In this document: one piece after another, positions 16,165 to 26,180 of the stretch
Position numbering within the stretch: position 1 is the first letter of the stretch
Layout: each line of letters begins with the position of its first letter
Origin: CBDDLJ01 sp965230635
Lineage (GTDB): Bacteria; Pseudomonadota; Gammaproteobacteria; UBA1113
Direction: 5' to 3'
Assembly (NCBI GenBank): GCA_965230635.1
Contig: CBDDLJ010000021.1
Coordinates: 62,001 to 126,000 of the forward strand
Length of the DNA: 64,000 nucleotides
The notes under the pieces: model-generated
Seen by the model: the letters and a program-made list of their open reading frames with translations, nothing else
What the model was told of the DNA's origin: nothing
Databases searched by the model: none
Position numbers and translations under genes: made by a program

Positions 16165-18816
16165 ATGATGGCAATGTCTGCAAATATTGTGCTACTTTTC
16201 TCGTTTTTTGTATTTCTTTTGGTTATTTACTCTATTAAGGTAGGTAACATTACACTGTATTTCAAAAAATTATTGCTTTCTATTAAAAAATTGACAGTTT
16301 TGCCTACTAAGCAGGAATCTAAGGCGCTTACAATGACAACAGTTAACATGTCAGAGAGTACTGATAATATATCAGAAATTGTATTTCCCACTTTTCCGTC
16401 TGTGAGCGCGTTGGAAAATAAACGCAAACCATTGTTACGGATGGCGATGTTAATATTTAGGTTATTGTCCAAAAGTAATCCTGTTGCTAAATGGAGTCTT
16501 ATTGTATTGCTTGCTGGCATAGTAGGTCTTGCTACATATGTAGCAAAGCATCAATTTTTATCAATTGAATTACGTTTACTATTAGCAACTAGCAGTGGTT
16601 TAATCTTGCTAATAACTGGCTGGTTTTTGCGTCATAAGTATTTAATGTATGCTTTGCTATTACAAGCAGGTGGCTTAGGTATTATGTATATTGCCGTGTA
16701 TACGGCTTACCAGTTGTATCAATTATTGCCGTTATCATATGCTTTCGCCTTATTGTTTTTATTTTCATTCATGGGTGGGATTATTGCTATCGTGCAAAAT
16801 ATAAAAGTACTAGCCATCTTTGCTATTGCTGGTAGCTTTTTAATACCACTATTGCTAGTCAGCGATACGGGAAATGACTTTGGGCTGTTATCTTATTATG
16901 CATTGTTAAATATGTTAATCACAACGGTAGCAAAATATAGAGCGTGGCGAAGTTTGAATGTTGTAGGACTTCTTTTTACTGTGGTTTTATCAGGCCACTG
17001 GGGGCTTTTTAAATATACTCAAGATCAGTATTTAGTAACGCAAGTTTTTCTTGTTTTATTTATCTTACTGTATGTTCATATCACGATTGCATTGGCTGAT
17101 TTAGCTAAAAAAAAACAAGTTGACTGGATCAATAGACTGTTTGTCTGTATGGTTCCAATCGTGGGTTTTAGCTTTCAATTTTATATAGTGAAGCATATTG
17201 CGCACGGTGTTGCATTCAGTTTGTTTTTCTTTAGTTTGTTTTATGCTGTTATGGTATTTTATTTGTTACAAAGAGATAAGAATAAATATTATTTGCTTAT
17301 TGAAGTATATCTAGCGTTTGCCATCTTGTGCGCTACATTATTCATTCCATTAGTTATTCACGGAAGTTGGCTAGTTGTTGCCTGGGCACTTGAAGGAGGT
17401 GTGTTGCTATGGTTATTTATCCTGCAAAATCGTTGGTGGGGCAGGATATTTGCTGTGCTATTGCAATGGCTTTCAGGTTGGCTTTTGCTAGCAGAATTTC
17501 CAAGTATGGCAAATAAGATGCCATTCTTAAATGCAGGATTTACAGCAGGAGTAGTAATTGCAATCGTTGGTATTATTTCTGCGTACGGTTTATCACGCAG
17601 AGTAAAAAGCGCAGTTTATTTCGAGTATCGGTTATCACAATTGAATTTTATTTGGGGTGTGAGCTGGTGGTTATTTGCAGTTAGTAAACAATTATACGCT
17701 TTATTTCCACATTTTATTGCTATTCCATACTTGTTTGAGCACTCTTCAGTGCGGCTAATAGAAACACATCCGCAGATTTATAACGAGAGTTACTATTGGT
17801 CAAGCATGTTGATATGTGTTTTAATAACAGCATTAGCTGCTTGGCAAGCATTTCGCAAATGGAATTGGATATATACTTATAATGTAGCTATTTTACTGAT
17901 GCCAGCCATGGTTGTCATATTTTTTGCAAACTTGCCGCAGTACGCAACACTATTTTTACAAACACCTATTTGGCTAGCAGCTTTAGTTATTTTGTATTGG
18001 ATGCTTTACCAGTATGAAAAATACCCTATGCGTTTCTTGAAATTATATCACGGTCCCACTTTTGTTTTGCTTGTATGGCAAGTAACGCTATGGGTGAGTT
18101 TAACCATAGCTATTGGTATTTTTAGACAACCTGGCTTAAAGCATTTGTTATATGCGATAGTGCCCGCTATATTTTTATTTTTACTGCAATGCCCTTCTAT
18201 TATTCAGCGATGGCCTTGTAAACGGTGGTCACAGCAATATTTAGGCACAGGAGGTTTTTTAATCGTATTATATATGATGTTTTGGTTGTTATTCACTAAT
18301 TTGCAACTGGATAAAAATGTATTATTACATCCTTATTTGCCAGTATTAAACTTAACTGATATCACTTCGATTATTGCGCTAGTTGTTTCTTTGCTATGGA
18401 TCATCAGAAAAGAAAATCTTGATGCATTAAATTGGGATAAAAATTTTAGAGATGGTTTGCTGGTGTTCCTTGGAGTAATTTCGATTATTTGGCTAAATGC
18501 GATGTTGCTGCGTAGTTTAATGGTTTATTTTGACTTGAGCCCAAGGACCATATTTTCCGTGCATATTGTTCAAATGACTATGTCTATTTTATGGGGTGTC
18601 ATGGCATTAGCAATGATTATTATTGCTAACTATCTGAGACTGCGGTGGTTGTGGATGACAGCGGCAGCTTTAGTTGTATTGGTCATAATAAAAATGCTGT
18701 TAGTAGATTTTTTGGAGAGTTACGTAATTGAACGCATAGTGTTTTTTATTGCAGTGAGTGTTATTTTACTAATTATTGGTTTTATTTCACCTTTGCCTGC
18801 AGCTAACAAGAACTAA
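16165..18816 (+). CDS. DUF2339 polytopic membrane protein
   Basis: An 883-residue inner-membrane protein with about two dozen hydrophobic segments, the hallmark of DUF2339 proteins. After a first helix and a cytoplasmic linker (residues about 30-105) come continuous paired helices; stretches such as WSLIVLLAGIVGLATYVAKHQ, LRLLLATSSGLILLITGWFL, and ALEGGVLLWLFILQNRWWGRIFAVLLQW are typical of the family. The biochemical role is unknown. It is followed six bases later by a DUF3999 gene, its usual partner, so the pair probably works together in the envelope. AGGAAA precedes ATG 16165. Confidence 0.9.
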   Translation: MMAMSANIVLLFSFFVFLLVIYSIKVGNITLYFKKLLLSIKKLTVLPTKQESKALTMTTVNMSESTDNISEIVFPTFPSVSALENKRKPLLRMAMLIFRLLSKSNPVAKWSLIVLLAGIVGLATYVAKHQFLSIELRLLLATSSGLILLITGWFLRHKYLMYALLLQAGGLGIMYIAVYTAYQLYQLLPLSYAFALLFLFSFMGGIIAIVQNIKVLAIFAIAGSFLIPLLLVSDTGNDFGLLSYYALLNMLITTVAKYRAWRSLNVVGLLFTVVLSGHWGLFKYTQDQYLVTQVFLVLFILLYVHITIALADLAKKKQVDWINRLFVCMVPIVGFSFQFYIVKHIAHGVAFSLFFFSLFYAVMVFYLLQRDKNKYYLLIEVYLAFAILCATLFIPLVIHGSWLVVAWALEGGVLLWLFILQNRWWGRIFAVLLQWLSGWLLLAEFPSMANKMPFLNAGFTAGVVIAIVGIISAYGLSRRVKSAVYFEYRLSQLNFIWGVSWWLFAVSKQLYALFPHFIAIPYLFEHSSVRLIETHPQIYNESYYWSSMLICVLITALAAWQAFRKWNWIYTYNVAILLMPAMVVIFFANLPQYATLFLQTPIWLAALVILYWMLYQYEKYPMRFLKLYHGPTFVLLVWQVTLWVSLTIAIGIFRQPGLKHLLYAIVPAIFLFLLQCPSIIQRWPCKRWSQQYLGTGGFLIVLYMMFWLLFTNLQLDKNVLLHPYLPVLNLTDITSIIALVVSLLWIIRKENLDALNWDKNFRDGLLVFLGVISIIWLNAMLLRSLMVYFDLSPRTIFSVHIVQMTMSILWGVMALAMIIIANYLRLRWLWMTAAALVVLVIIKMLLVDFLESYVIERIVFFIAVSVILLIIGFISPLPAANKN

Positions 18817-18822
18817 GGAAAT

Positions 18823-20145
18823 ATGTTTAAATTTTTATCGAAAATCATCATTTTATTTTTCACATTGCAATCCGTGTATGCGACAACTTTGCAAGACTTT
18901 GCTTATGCTATACCTATTCATGTTGAAAAAAATAAAGATTTACATCAGTTTTTTATACCGGCGGCAGTATATCAGCATGTCATGCATGCAAACTTAGCTG
19001 ATATGCGAATTTTTAATGCAAATGGTAACGTTGTTCCTTTCCAAATAGAACAGCAGGAACTTAGAGAAAATTCATTAAAACAAAAAATCGAGTTTTTACC
19101 GGTTTATGCAGACACTGCTAATATTAGTGATGTTTCGCTAACATTAATAAAGCAAACTAGCAGTTCACGGACCAATGCTACTAACGAAGAATTACAAGGA
19201 TATTTAATTCCTGTTGAGATATTTAAAGATAAAGTCATGCATACAGTTGAATTGCAGTGGGAAAAAGATAATCATACTTGGCTGTTGGATGTTGAAATTA
19301 AACAGAGCGATGATCTAAAGCATTGGACAAATGCTTCGTTACAATGTGCAACATTGGTAAATTTAAATTATAAAGACCGTGTTTTGTTAAAGAATACATT
19401 GCCTGTGGAAAAGGTAAATAAGAAATATGTATTCGTTAAGTGGTGTGGTAATGTTCCTAAGGAATTTCGTATAAAAAATATTTATATAAATTTTATTGAA
19501 AAATCTCAGGATGCATTGCAATGGATGACACTATTTCCTTTAGCTGCAGTAGAAAAAAATACATTAAAATATGATAGTAAAGGATATTTTCCAATAGCCA
19601 AATTAAATTTAAACTTTGCTGATCAATATGGTGCACTAACAGTACGTTTTTTTTCTAAAGATAGGCAGCAGAGTAAGTGGAGCTACATTATTAGTGGCTT
19701 TTTCTATCATATTGGTGTACAAGACAAGATGATTACGAGTAATCCAGTGCATATTTCTCGAAATACGAATTCTTTGTGGCGGATGGAAATAGCAAAGAAA
19801 AAAAGAATAAAACCTCCTTACCCAGAATTAATGCTAGGCTGGCTCCCGGCAAAAATTATATTTTCAGCGCAAGAAGAATCATCATTTATCTTGGCTTTTG
19901 GTAGTAACTCAAAAGAGATTGAAACAGAGAGTGTAGGATTAGAGAACTTTGTGAAAAAGACAGAAATGGACAGTGCGTTTATTTCTCAGGCCAGATTAGG
20001 CCAAATATATACATTGTCTGGCGAAAAAGCCTTGATTAAAAAAAATGATTGGCTTAATTCTTTACTATGGTTTTTTCTTGCCATAGCGGTTTTATTTGTT
20101 TTTTTTGTAGTGTATAAAATTAAAAGTGAATTGAGGAGAAGATAA
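18823..20145 (+). CDS. DUF3999 envelope protein
   Basis: A 440-residue protein with an N-terminal signal (MFKFLSKIIILFFTLQSVYA), a large beta-rich periplasmic region and a single C-terminal helix (WLNSLLWFFLAIAVLFVFFVVYKI) followed by basic residues. The segment FAYAIPIHVEKNKDLHQFFIPAAVYQHVMHANLADMRIFNANGNVVPFQIEQQ is characteristic of DUF3999. Function unknown; its partnership with DUF2339 is conserved in many proteobacteria. It follows the DUF2339 gene by six bases and precedes yqjG by one base, so all three form an operon. Confidence 0.9.
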   Translation: MFKFLSKIIILFFTLQSVYATTLQDFAYAIPIHVEKNKDLHQFFIPAAVYQHVMHANLADMRIFNANGNVVPFQIEQQELRENSLKQKIEFLPVYADTANISDVSLTLIKQTSSSRTNATNEELQGYLIPVEIFKDKVMHTVELQWEKDNHTWLLDVEIKQSDDLKHWTNASLQCATLVNLNYKDRVLLKNTLPVEKVNKKYVFVKWCGNVPKEFRIKNIYINFIEKSQDALQWMTLFPLAAVEKNTLKYDSKGYFPIAKLNLNFADQYGALTVRFFSKDRQQSKWSYIISGFFYHIGVQDKMITSNPVHISRNTNSLWRMEIAKKKRIKPPYPELMLGWLPAKIIFSAQEESSFILAFGSNSKEIETESVGLENFVKKTEMDSAFISQARLGQIYTLSGEKALIKKNDWLNSLLWFFLAIAVLFVFFVVYKIKSELRRR

Positions 20146-20146
20146 A

Positions 20147-21079
20147 ATGGGATTACTTGTTGATGGTGTTTGGCAAGATGAATGGTATGATACTAAATCA
20201 ACTGGTGGAAAATTTAAAAGAGAAATGACTAAATTTCATGGAATTATAACAGCAGACAAGTCAGCAGAGTTTGCTGCAGAACCCAGCCGTTATCATCTCT
20301 ACATTTCACATGCTTGTCCATGGGCACATAGAACATTGCTATTTCTTCGTTTAAAAGGCTTGGATAACATCATATCTTTATCTATCGTAGATCCCTACAT
20401 GGCAGAGAATGGTTGGACTTTCTCTGAGAATGAAGGTTGTATTCCTGATAGTATTAATCACTGTCAGTACTTGCATCAAATATATACCTTGGCGATGCCT
20501 CATTATACAGGACGTGTTACTGTCCCTGTCTTGTGGGATAAAAAGAAAAAAACCATTGTCTGTAATGAATCAGCAGAAATTATTCGGATGTTTAATTCTG
20601 CTTTTGATGAGTGGGGTCATGCTGATTTGGATTTTTATCCTACACATTTGCGTAAAGATATTGATGAAATAAATAAGTTTGTTTATGAAAATATTAATAA
20701 TGGTGTGTATCGATGTGGATTTGCTACTGAGCAGAGTGCCTACGAAGAAGCATGCCAACAATTATTTTCTGCATTAGATACAGTAGAGCAACGATTAGCA
20801 AATCAAAGGTTTTTAGTGGGTAATGAAATTACCGAAGCAGATTGGCGATTATTTACAACATTGATACGTTTTGATGCAGTCTATGTTGGACATTTTAAGT
20901 GTAATATCAAACGTATAGTTGACTATAAAAATATTCATCAATATTTACAAGTCTTGTATAGTATTCCAGGTGTGGCAGAAACAGTTAATTTCAAACATAT
21001 CAAAGAACATTATTATATAAGTCATACGGCAATTAACCCGACTCAAATTGTTCCTTTGGGACCGCAACAAGCATTCTAG
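20147..21079 (+). CDS. yqjG: Glutathionyl-hydroquinone reductase (Xi-class GST)
   Basis: The enzyme removes glutathione from glutathionyl-hydroquinones in the cytoplasm. The 310 residues include the catalytic motif HACPWAHRTLLFLRLKGL, with the Xi-class CPWA cysteine near residue 62, the family's SVVDP-like ISLSIVDPYM, TVPVLWDKKKKTIVCNESAEIIRM, and a C-terminal ..DWRLFTTLIRFDAVYVGHFKCN. Length and motifs agree with E. coli YqjG (328). It is the third gene of the DUF2339 operon. Confidence 0.95.
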   Translation: MGLLVDGVWQDEWYDTKSTGGKFKREMTKFHGIITADKSAEFAAEPSRYHLYISHACPWAHRTLLFLRLKGLDNIISLSIVDPYMAENGWTFSENEGCIPDSINHCQYLHQIYTLAMPHYTGRVTVPVLWDKKKKTIVCNESAEIIRMFNSAFDEWGHADLDFYPTHLRKDIDEINKFVYENINNGVYRCGFATEQSAYEEACQQLFSALDTVEQRLANQRFLVGNEITEADWRLFTTLIRFDAVYVGHFKCNIKRIVDYKNIHQYLQVLYSIPGVAETVNFKHIKEHYYISHTAINPTQIVPLGPQQAF

Positions 21080-21469
21080 CCATGGTATAACGATTGAAAA
21101 TTGTTATAAGTAGTTGCTTGCAATTTACTTTTCGTTGCAAAGATGCATTTATCCAATAGAGTGCCCCTTTCGCTTTTAATAGACACACATTTATCGATTC
21201 GTCGCACTATTTCTTCTATTACTGCTGTGTGAAGTAAGGCTTAACATGATCAAAATATTATTCAATGACTATACTGTATATATGAGGACAGCAGTAGTGT
21301 TTAGAAAGAAGCTTTATTAACTATATGATTATATTAAAAATAGAAATATTTTAACAAAAGGGTTAAGTCTATATTAAGTAATTATTTTTACTGCAATTGG
21401 CCTCATTTTAGGAAACCATTTTAAAAAAAAACTGTCAAATTAATATACAGAAAATTTTAAAGGTGTGAT
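21080..21469. other. Intergenic region upstream of the giant RTX gene
   Basis: About 390 bp. At 21093-21109, ATTGAAAATTGTTATAA matches the inverted tip of the 165-bp palindrome in 15 of 17 positions, again just after a stop codon; it also forms its own small hairpin with bases to its left. At 21362-21378 is a TTAAG direct repeat at 11-bp period (see separate entry). The rest is AT-rich and without an ORF I would support. Confidence 0.45.
21362..21378 (+). promoter_or_regulatory. Weak PmrA-type direct repeat before the RTX gene
   Basis: GTTAAG-TCTAT-ATTAAG has TTAAG twice at 11-bp period, but both first bases deviate from Y. The hexamer ten bases downstream (TACTGC) is a poor -10. It is much weaker than the sites at 7994 and 27588. 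Confidence 0.25.
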
Positions 21470-24400
21470 ATGAATGAGCCCAAATTAGTAAAAATAGAAA
21501 TAACCAAACAAGATGGTAGTAAAAAAAATGTTGATTTACCACAAGATAATGAATTGACGGTTGACATTGCAGAAACAGTAAAATTAGTTACAGAGGATAA
21601 TTTAGTCGCTTTACTTAAAACGCCAGACAACGGTCCATTAGTCGTTATATTAGAAAATAGTGAAGGGCAACAACAAGCAATCAAAGTTAACCATTTCTTT
21701 TCTTCAGTTGATGAAGGACAAGATAGCCCACAAATTATTATTGTTGCTAGCAATATTGAAGGTGCATGGGTCCCACCTGATTTCATAACGACACCAAGTG
21801 TTGCTTTTTCGCCTGTAACTATTCAAGCAGAGGGCCTAGATGCCGCTTTGTTAAGTGCGGTGGATCCATTTGTTTTTGAAAGAAAAGATATAGAGATAAA
21901 CGATGACAGATCAACATCCAGCGATATATTGATGCTGGATAGTGAGGAACTACCAACCATTTCTATTGCAGATGCAGAGAATGTTACTGAAGGTGGCATT
22001 GCTACTTTTATGGTAACGTTATCTAAAGCCAGTAGCAAAATGGTAACAGTAGAATTTGATATATCTGATGATACACTGATATCCATGATGACCGATGATC
22101 TAGCAAGTGGTTTATTGACATTTAATCCAGGTGAAACCAGCAAAGCAATCACATTGCAAGTGCTTGATGATAATATCGATACGCCAGATAAAGATCTCCA
22201 CGTCTATTTAAGCAATGCGGAGAATGCATCAATTCTTGACGATCAAGGTGATGCATTGATCTTAGATAATAGTGAACCACCGAATTTATTGATTAGCAAT
22301 GCAGGGAATGTGACTGAAGGTGGTGTAGCGACATTTGTTGTGACTTTATCTGAAGCCAGTGGCAAAACAGTAACAGTAGCATTTAACACATCAGATGGGA
22401 CTGCGATTGCTGGAGAAAATTACGATCCGAAAAGCGGTTTGTTGACATTTAACCCTGGCGAAACCAGTAAAACAATCATTGTACAAACGTTTAATAACGC
22501 CACAGATGAAACGAATAAAGATTTTCATGTGGATTTAAGTGATGCTGTCAATGCAAGTATTATTGATAACCAAGGTGATGCGTTAATCTTGAATAATGAT
22601 ATGCCACCAATGCTCTCTATTAGCGATGCAGCTGATGTGGATGAAGGGGGGGTAGCGAGCTTTGTGGTGACCTTATCCGAATTCAGTGGCAAAACAATCA
22701 CTGTCGGATTTGATACCTCAGATGGGACTGCGATCGCCGGGGAGGATTACGATCCGGTGAGTGGTTTGTTGACATTTCATCCGGGTGAGATCAGTAAAAC
22801 CATTACAGTACAAACTCATAGTGATGGCCTGGACGAAGCGAATGAAGATTTTCATATTGATTTAAGCAATGCGGTGAACGCATCTATTCTGGATAATCAA
22901 GGTGATGTGTTAATTCTCGATAATGATGCACCACCAACAATTTCTATTGGCGATGCGGAGGATGTAACCGAAGGTGACATGGCAAGCTTTGTTGTGACTT
23001 TATCTGACGTCAGTGGCAAAACGGTTACAGTAGCGTTTGATACCTCAGATGGGACTGCTATCGCCGGGGAAGATTATGATCCGGTGAGTGGCTTATTGAC
23101 ATTTCATCCGGGTGAAACCAGTAAAACCATTACTGTGCAAACGCTCAATGATGGTACAGATGAAGCGAATAAAGATTTTCATATTGATTTAAGCAATGCG
23201 GTGAATGCATCGATTCTGGATAATCAAGGTGATGCGTTGATTCTCGATAATAATGCACCACCAACGCTTTCGATCAGCGATGCAGAGGATGTAACCGAAG
23301 GTGGGGTCGCGACGTTTGTCGTCGGCTTATCCGAAGCCAGTGAGAAAACGGTTACGGTGGCGTTTGATACCTCAGATGGGACTGCAATTGCTGGAGAGGA
23401 TTACGATCCAGTGAGTGGGTTATTAACATTTCATCCAGGTGAAACCAGTAAAACCATTACTGTGCAAACGCTCAGTGATGGTATAGATGAAGCGAATAAA
23501 GATTTTCATATTGATTTAAGCAATGCGGTGAATGCATCGATTCTCGATAATCAGGGTGATGCGTTGATTCTCGATAATAATGCACCACCAACGCTTTCGA
23601 TTAGCGATGCAGAGGATGTAACCGAAGGTGGGGTCGCGACGTTTGTCGTCAGCTTATCTGAAGCCAGTGGTAAAACGGTTACGGTGGCGTTTGATACTTC
23701 AGATGGGGCTGCAATTGCTGGAGAGGATTACGATCCGGTGAGTGGTTTATTAACATTTCATCCAGGTGAAACCAGTAAAACTATTATAGTACAAACGCAC
23801 GATGATAGTCTAGATGAAGCGAATGAGGATTTTCATATTGATTTAAGTAATGCGGTGAATGCATCGATTCTAGATAATCAAGGTGATGCATTGATATTGG
23901 ATAATGATGCACCACCAACTATTTCTATTGCAGATGCAGAGGATGTGACTGAGGGTGAGATAGCAACGTTTGTGGTGACTTTATCAGAAGCCAGTGGCAA
24001 AACGATAACAGTCGCATTTGATACTTCAGATGGCACAGCCATTTCAGGTGATGACTATGATTCTGCAAGTGGCTTGTTGACATTTCATCCGGGTGAAACC
24101 AGCAAAACAATCAGTGTGCAAACACTCAATGATAGTGTAGATGAGTTAGATGAACATTTTCACGTTGGTTTAAGCCATGCGGTCAATGCCGTCATTATTG
24201 ACAGTCAAGGTGATGCAAACATTTTAGATAATAGTGATATTTTAGTCAGCATTAGCAATGGTGAGCCTTCATCACAAAAAGAACCATTTAGTGATGATAG
24301 TACTGTTGAAATCACATTTACGATCTCGCTAAATATAGAAAGTCTAGATGCAGTTTCTGTGGATTATGAAACTGTTCAAGGTGGTGGCCCTGGAGGAGGT

Positions 24401-26110
24401 GATGATGCCACGTCGGGACTCGATTATGAGCCAATAAGTGGTACGGTTGTTTTTGCTCCTGGGGAGACAGAAAAAGAAGTTACTGTGGCAATAAAGGCAG
24501 ATGATCTTGTTGAAGATTTAGAATATTTTCAAGTAGTATTAAGTGATCCAGTCAATGCAACAATTGATGTTGCTAACGGTATTGGTATTATCGAAGATAG
24601 ATCAATAATCGGTAAAGATAATAGTGATAATGATTTTTCTGGCAGTAGTGGTCATAATGCATTGGTTGGTGATGCTGGAGGTACAGTATTAGTAGAGATA
24701 GATCCTGTTGTTAATATAGTCTACGTGCTTGATACATCTGGTAGTATGGGTGACAATAATAGACTCAATATTTTGAAAGCTGCTGTTAAAGATTTAAATG
24801 AGGATTTATTGGCACTAGTGGATCAAGGTGCGACTGTAAGCATTACTATTGTAAGTTTTAGCGGTGAGCCTCGCACAAGCACTTCAGAAACTATTGCTTT
24901 AACTAGTGATACTATTAGTGAGTTGAATGGCGAAAATGGTATAGTGGATAGTTTAACAGCCAACGGGTTCACATCTTATACAGAAGCTTTATTTCAAACA
25001 CAAGATGTAGTTTCTTCATTCGACACAGGCAGCAATGTAAAAAATACAGTGGTATTTGTATCAGATGGTAATCCTCTTGGAAGTAAAAATACAAGGTTTT
25101 CTAATCATCCAGAAGTCCGAGGCAATGATGAGCCATCAACATATAATTATATAATGAATCCGCCATTGCCACAACAACCATTAGTTTCACAGTTTTGGCC
25201 ATTTTTACTGAGTAATGATGTTACGACGAGAGCAATAGGTGTAGGAAACGGTGCTATTGAAGACAGTTTAGCCTTTATTGATAATGAAGGAGCACCTATT
25301 ATTGTTGAGGATGAGCAAACAGCAACTGACTTGTCAGAAGTGCTGCGTGATATCGTTTTTTCGTCTATTGAGGATGCGCCTCTTGGCATGGATACTATTC
25401 AGGGGCAAGCGGGGGATGATGTGATTTTTGGGGATGCATTAATATCACCGGTTGATTCTGATTATACTTTTGATGAAATTATTACGAATGAATTTAATGG
25501 TAATCAGAGCGAATTATTAGCATTCTTATTAGATCCAACAAATGATTATGCAAATGCAAAAATTTACACTGATTCTGACCGTGGTGAAGCAGATCTCATT
25601 TACGGCGGTGATGGCAATGATGCTATCTTTGGACAAGGCGGTGATGACGATATCCATGGTGGAGCAGGAGATGATTTTCTCTCTGGTGGTGCCGGAGTTG
25701 ATACTATTGCCGGTGATGCTGGCGATGATGTTATCTTATTTGAAGGTGCCGCCAATGGTGTGGATGTGATTGATGGTGGTGCTGATACGGATACGTTACG
25801 ATTTGATGTTACAGGTGAAACTTTAGATTTAACCTTATCGACTTATGATAATAAGTTTGTAAATTTAGAGCAGATTGATCTTGGCAAAAATGGCAATACA
25901 CTTGTCATCGATCCGGATGATGTTCTGGAAATATCAGGCAATAATCAGATTATAATCGATGGTGATGCTACTGATACAGTAGAAGGTTCTAATTGGACAG
26001 ATCAGGGTAGTACCGTCATTATGAACACAACCTATCATGAGTATAGTGGTATTTCAGGCGGTGCCTCTGTGACTTTGTTAGTTGATGAGCAAATTACACA
26101 AGTGCTTTAA
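21470..26110 (+). CDS. Giant Calx-beta/VWA/RTX protein, probable type I secretion substrate
   Basis: A 1546-residue acidic protein. Residues 1-160 have no signal peptide. About 163-925 are seven near-identical 109-residue Calx-beta repeats (..TVAFDTSDGTAIAGEDYDP..SGLLTFHPGETSKTI..), then a divergent eighth to about 1045. A von Willebrand A domain follows with the MIDAS motif DTSGSM at about 1088. RTX nonapeptides lie near 1310 and 1378-1420 (GGDGNDAIFGQGGDDDIHGG). The C-terminus (SGISGGASVTLLVDEQITQVL) is of the type seen at uncleaved type I secretion signals. The protein is likely exported in one step and folded by calcium outside, as an adhesin or agglutinin. No exporter genes are nearby. 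Confidence 0.92.
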   Translation: MNEPKLVKIEITKQDGSKKNVDLPQDNELTVDIAETVKLVTEDNLVALLKTPDNGPLVVILENSEGQQQAIKVNHFFSSVDEGQDSPQIIIVASNIEGAWVPPDFITTPSVAFSPVTIQAEGLDAALLSAVDPFVFERKDIEINDDRSTSSDILMLDSEELPTISIADAENVTEGGIATFMVTLSKASSKMVTVEFDISDDTLISMMTDDLASGLLTFNPGETSKAITLQVLDDNIDTPDKDLHVYLSNAENASILDDQGDALILDNSEPPNLLISNAGNVTEGGVATFVVTLSEASGKTVTVAFNTSDGTAIAGENYDPKSGLLTFNPGETSKTIIVQTFNNATDETNKDFHVDLSDAVNASIIDNQGDALILNNDMPPMLSISDAADVDEGGVASFVVTLSEFSGKTITVGFDTSDGTAIAGEDYDPVSGLLTFHPGEISKTITVQTHSDGLDEANEDFHIDLSNAVNASILDNQGDVLILDNDAPPTISIGDAEDVTEGDMASFVVTLSDVSGKTVTVAFDTSDGTAIAGEDYDPVSGLLTFHPGETSKTITVQTLNDGTDEANKDFHIDLSNAVNASILDNQGDALILDNNAPPTLSISDAEDVTEGGVATFVVGLSEASEKTVTVAFDTSDGTAIAGEDYDPVSGLLTFHPGETSKTITVQTLSDGIDEANKDFHIDLSNAVNASILDNQGDALILDNNAPPTLSISDAEDVTEGGVATFVVSLSEASGKTVTVAFDTSDGAAIAGEDYDPVSGLLTFHPGETSKTIIVQTHDDSLDEANEDFHIDLSNAVNASILDNQGDALILDNDAPPTISIADAEDVTEGEIATFVVTLSEASGKTITVAFDTSDGTAISGDDYDSASGLLTFHPGETSKTISVQTLNDSVDELDEHFHVGLSHAVNAVIIDSQGDANILDNSDILVSISNGEPSSQKEPFSDDSTVEITFTISLNIESLDAVSVDYETVQGGGPGGGDDATSGLDYEPISGTVVFAPGETEKEVTVAIKADDLVEDLEYFQVVLSDPVNATIDVANGIGIIEDRSIIGKDNSDNDFSGSSGHNALVGDAGGTVLVEIDPVVNIVYVLDTSGSMGDNNRLNILKAAVKDLNEDLLALVDQGATVSITIVSFSGEPRTSTSETIALTSDTISELNGENGIVDSLTANGFTSYTEALFQTQDVVSSFDTGSNVKNTVVFVSDGNPLGSKNTRFSNHPEVRGNDEPSTYNYIMNPPLPQQPLVSQFWPFLLSNDVTTRAIGVGNGAIEDSLAFIDNEGAPIIVEDEQTATDLSEVLRDIVFSSIEDAPLGMDTIQGQAGDDVIFGDALISPVDSDYTFDEIITNEFNGNQSELLAFLLDPTNDYANAKIYTDSDRGEADLIYGGDGNDAIFGQGGDDDIHGGAGDDFLSGGAGVDTIAGDAGDDVILFEGAANGVDVIDGGADTDTLRFDVTGETLDLTLSTYDNKFVNLEQIDLGKNGNTLVIDPDDVLEISGNNQIIIDGDATDTVEGSNWTDQGSTVIMNTTYHEYSGISGGASVTLLVDEQITQVL
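21956..24244 (+). repeat. Seven tandem 327-bp Calx-beta coding repeats
   Basis: The units are 109 codons each. Units 3-6 are nearly identical in DNA: ACG opening unit 5 at 23264 recurs exactly 327 bp later. Outer units are more diverged, a sign of recent internal duplication or gene conversion in the middle of the array. Copy number is likely variable between strains. Confidence 0.93.
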
Positions 26111-26180
26111 TATCTCTAAGCAACATGGAAGTGCATATTCTTTACTTGACTATAAAGGACAAAGCGAGTGATATTGTAAA

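Noticed and set aside
21956..24244. CRISPR array
   Set aside because: The repeats are 327 bp, contiguous and coding (Calx-beta domains), without spacers. The 105-bp repeats at 46833-49031 are likewise coding.
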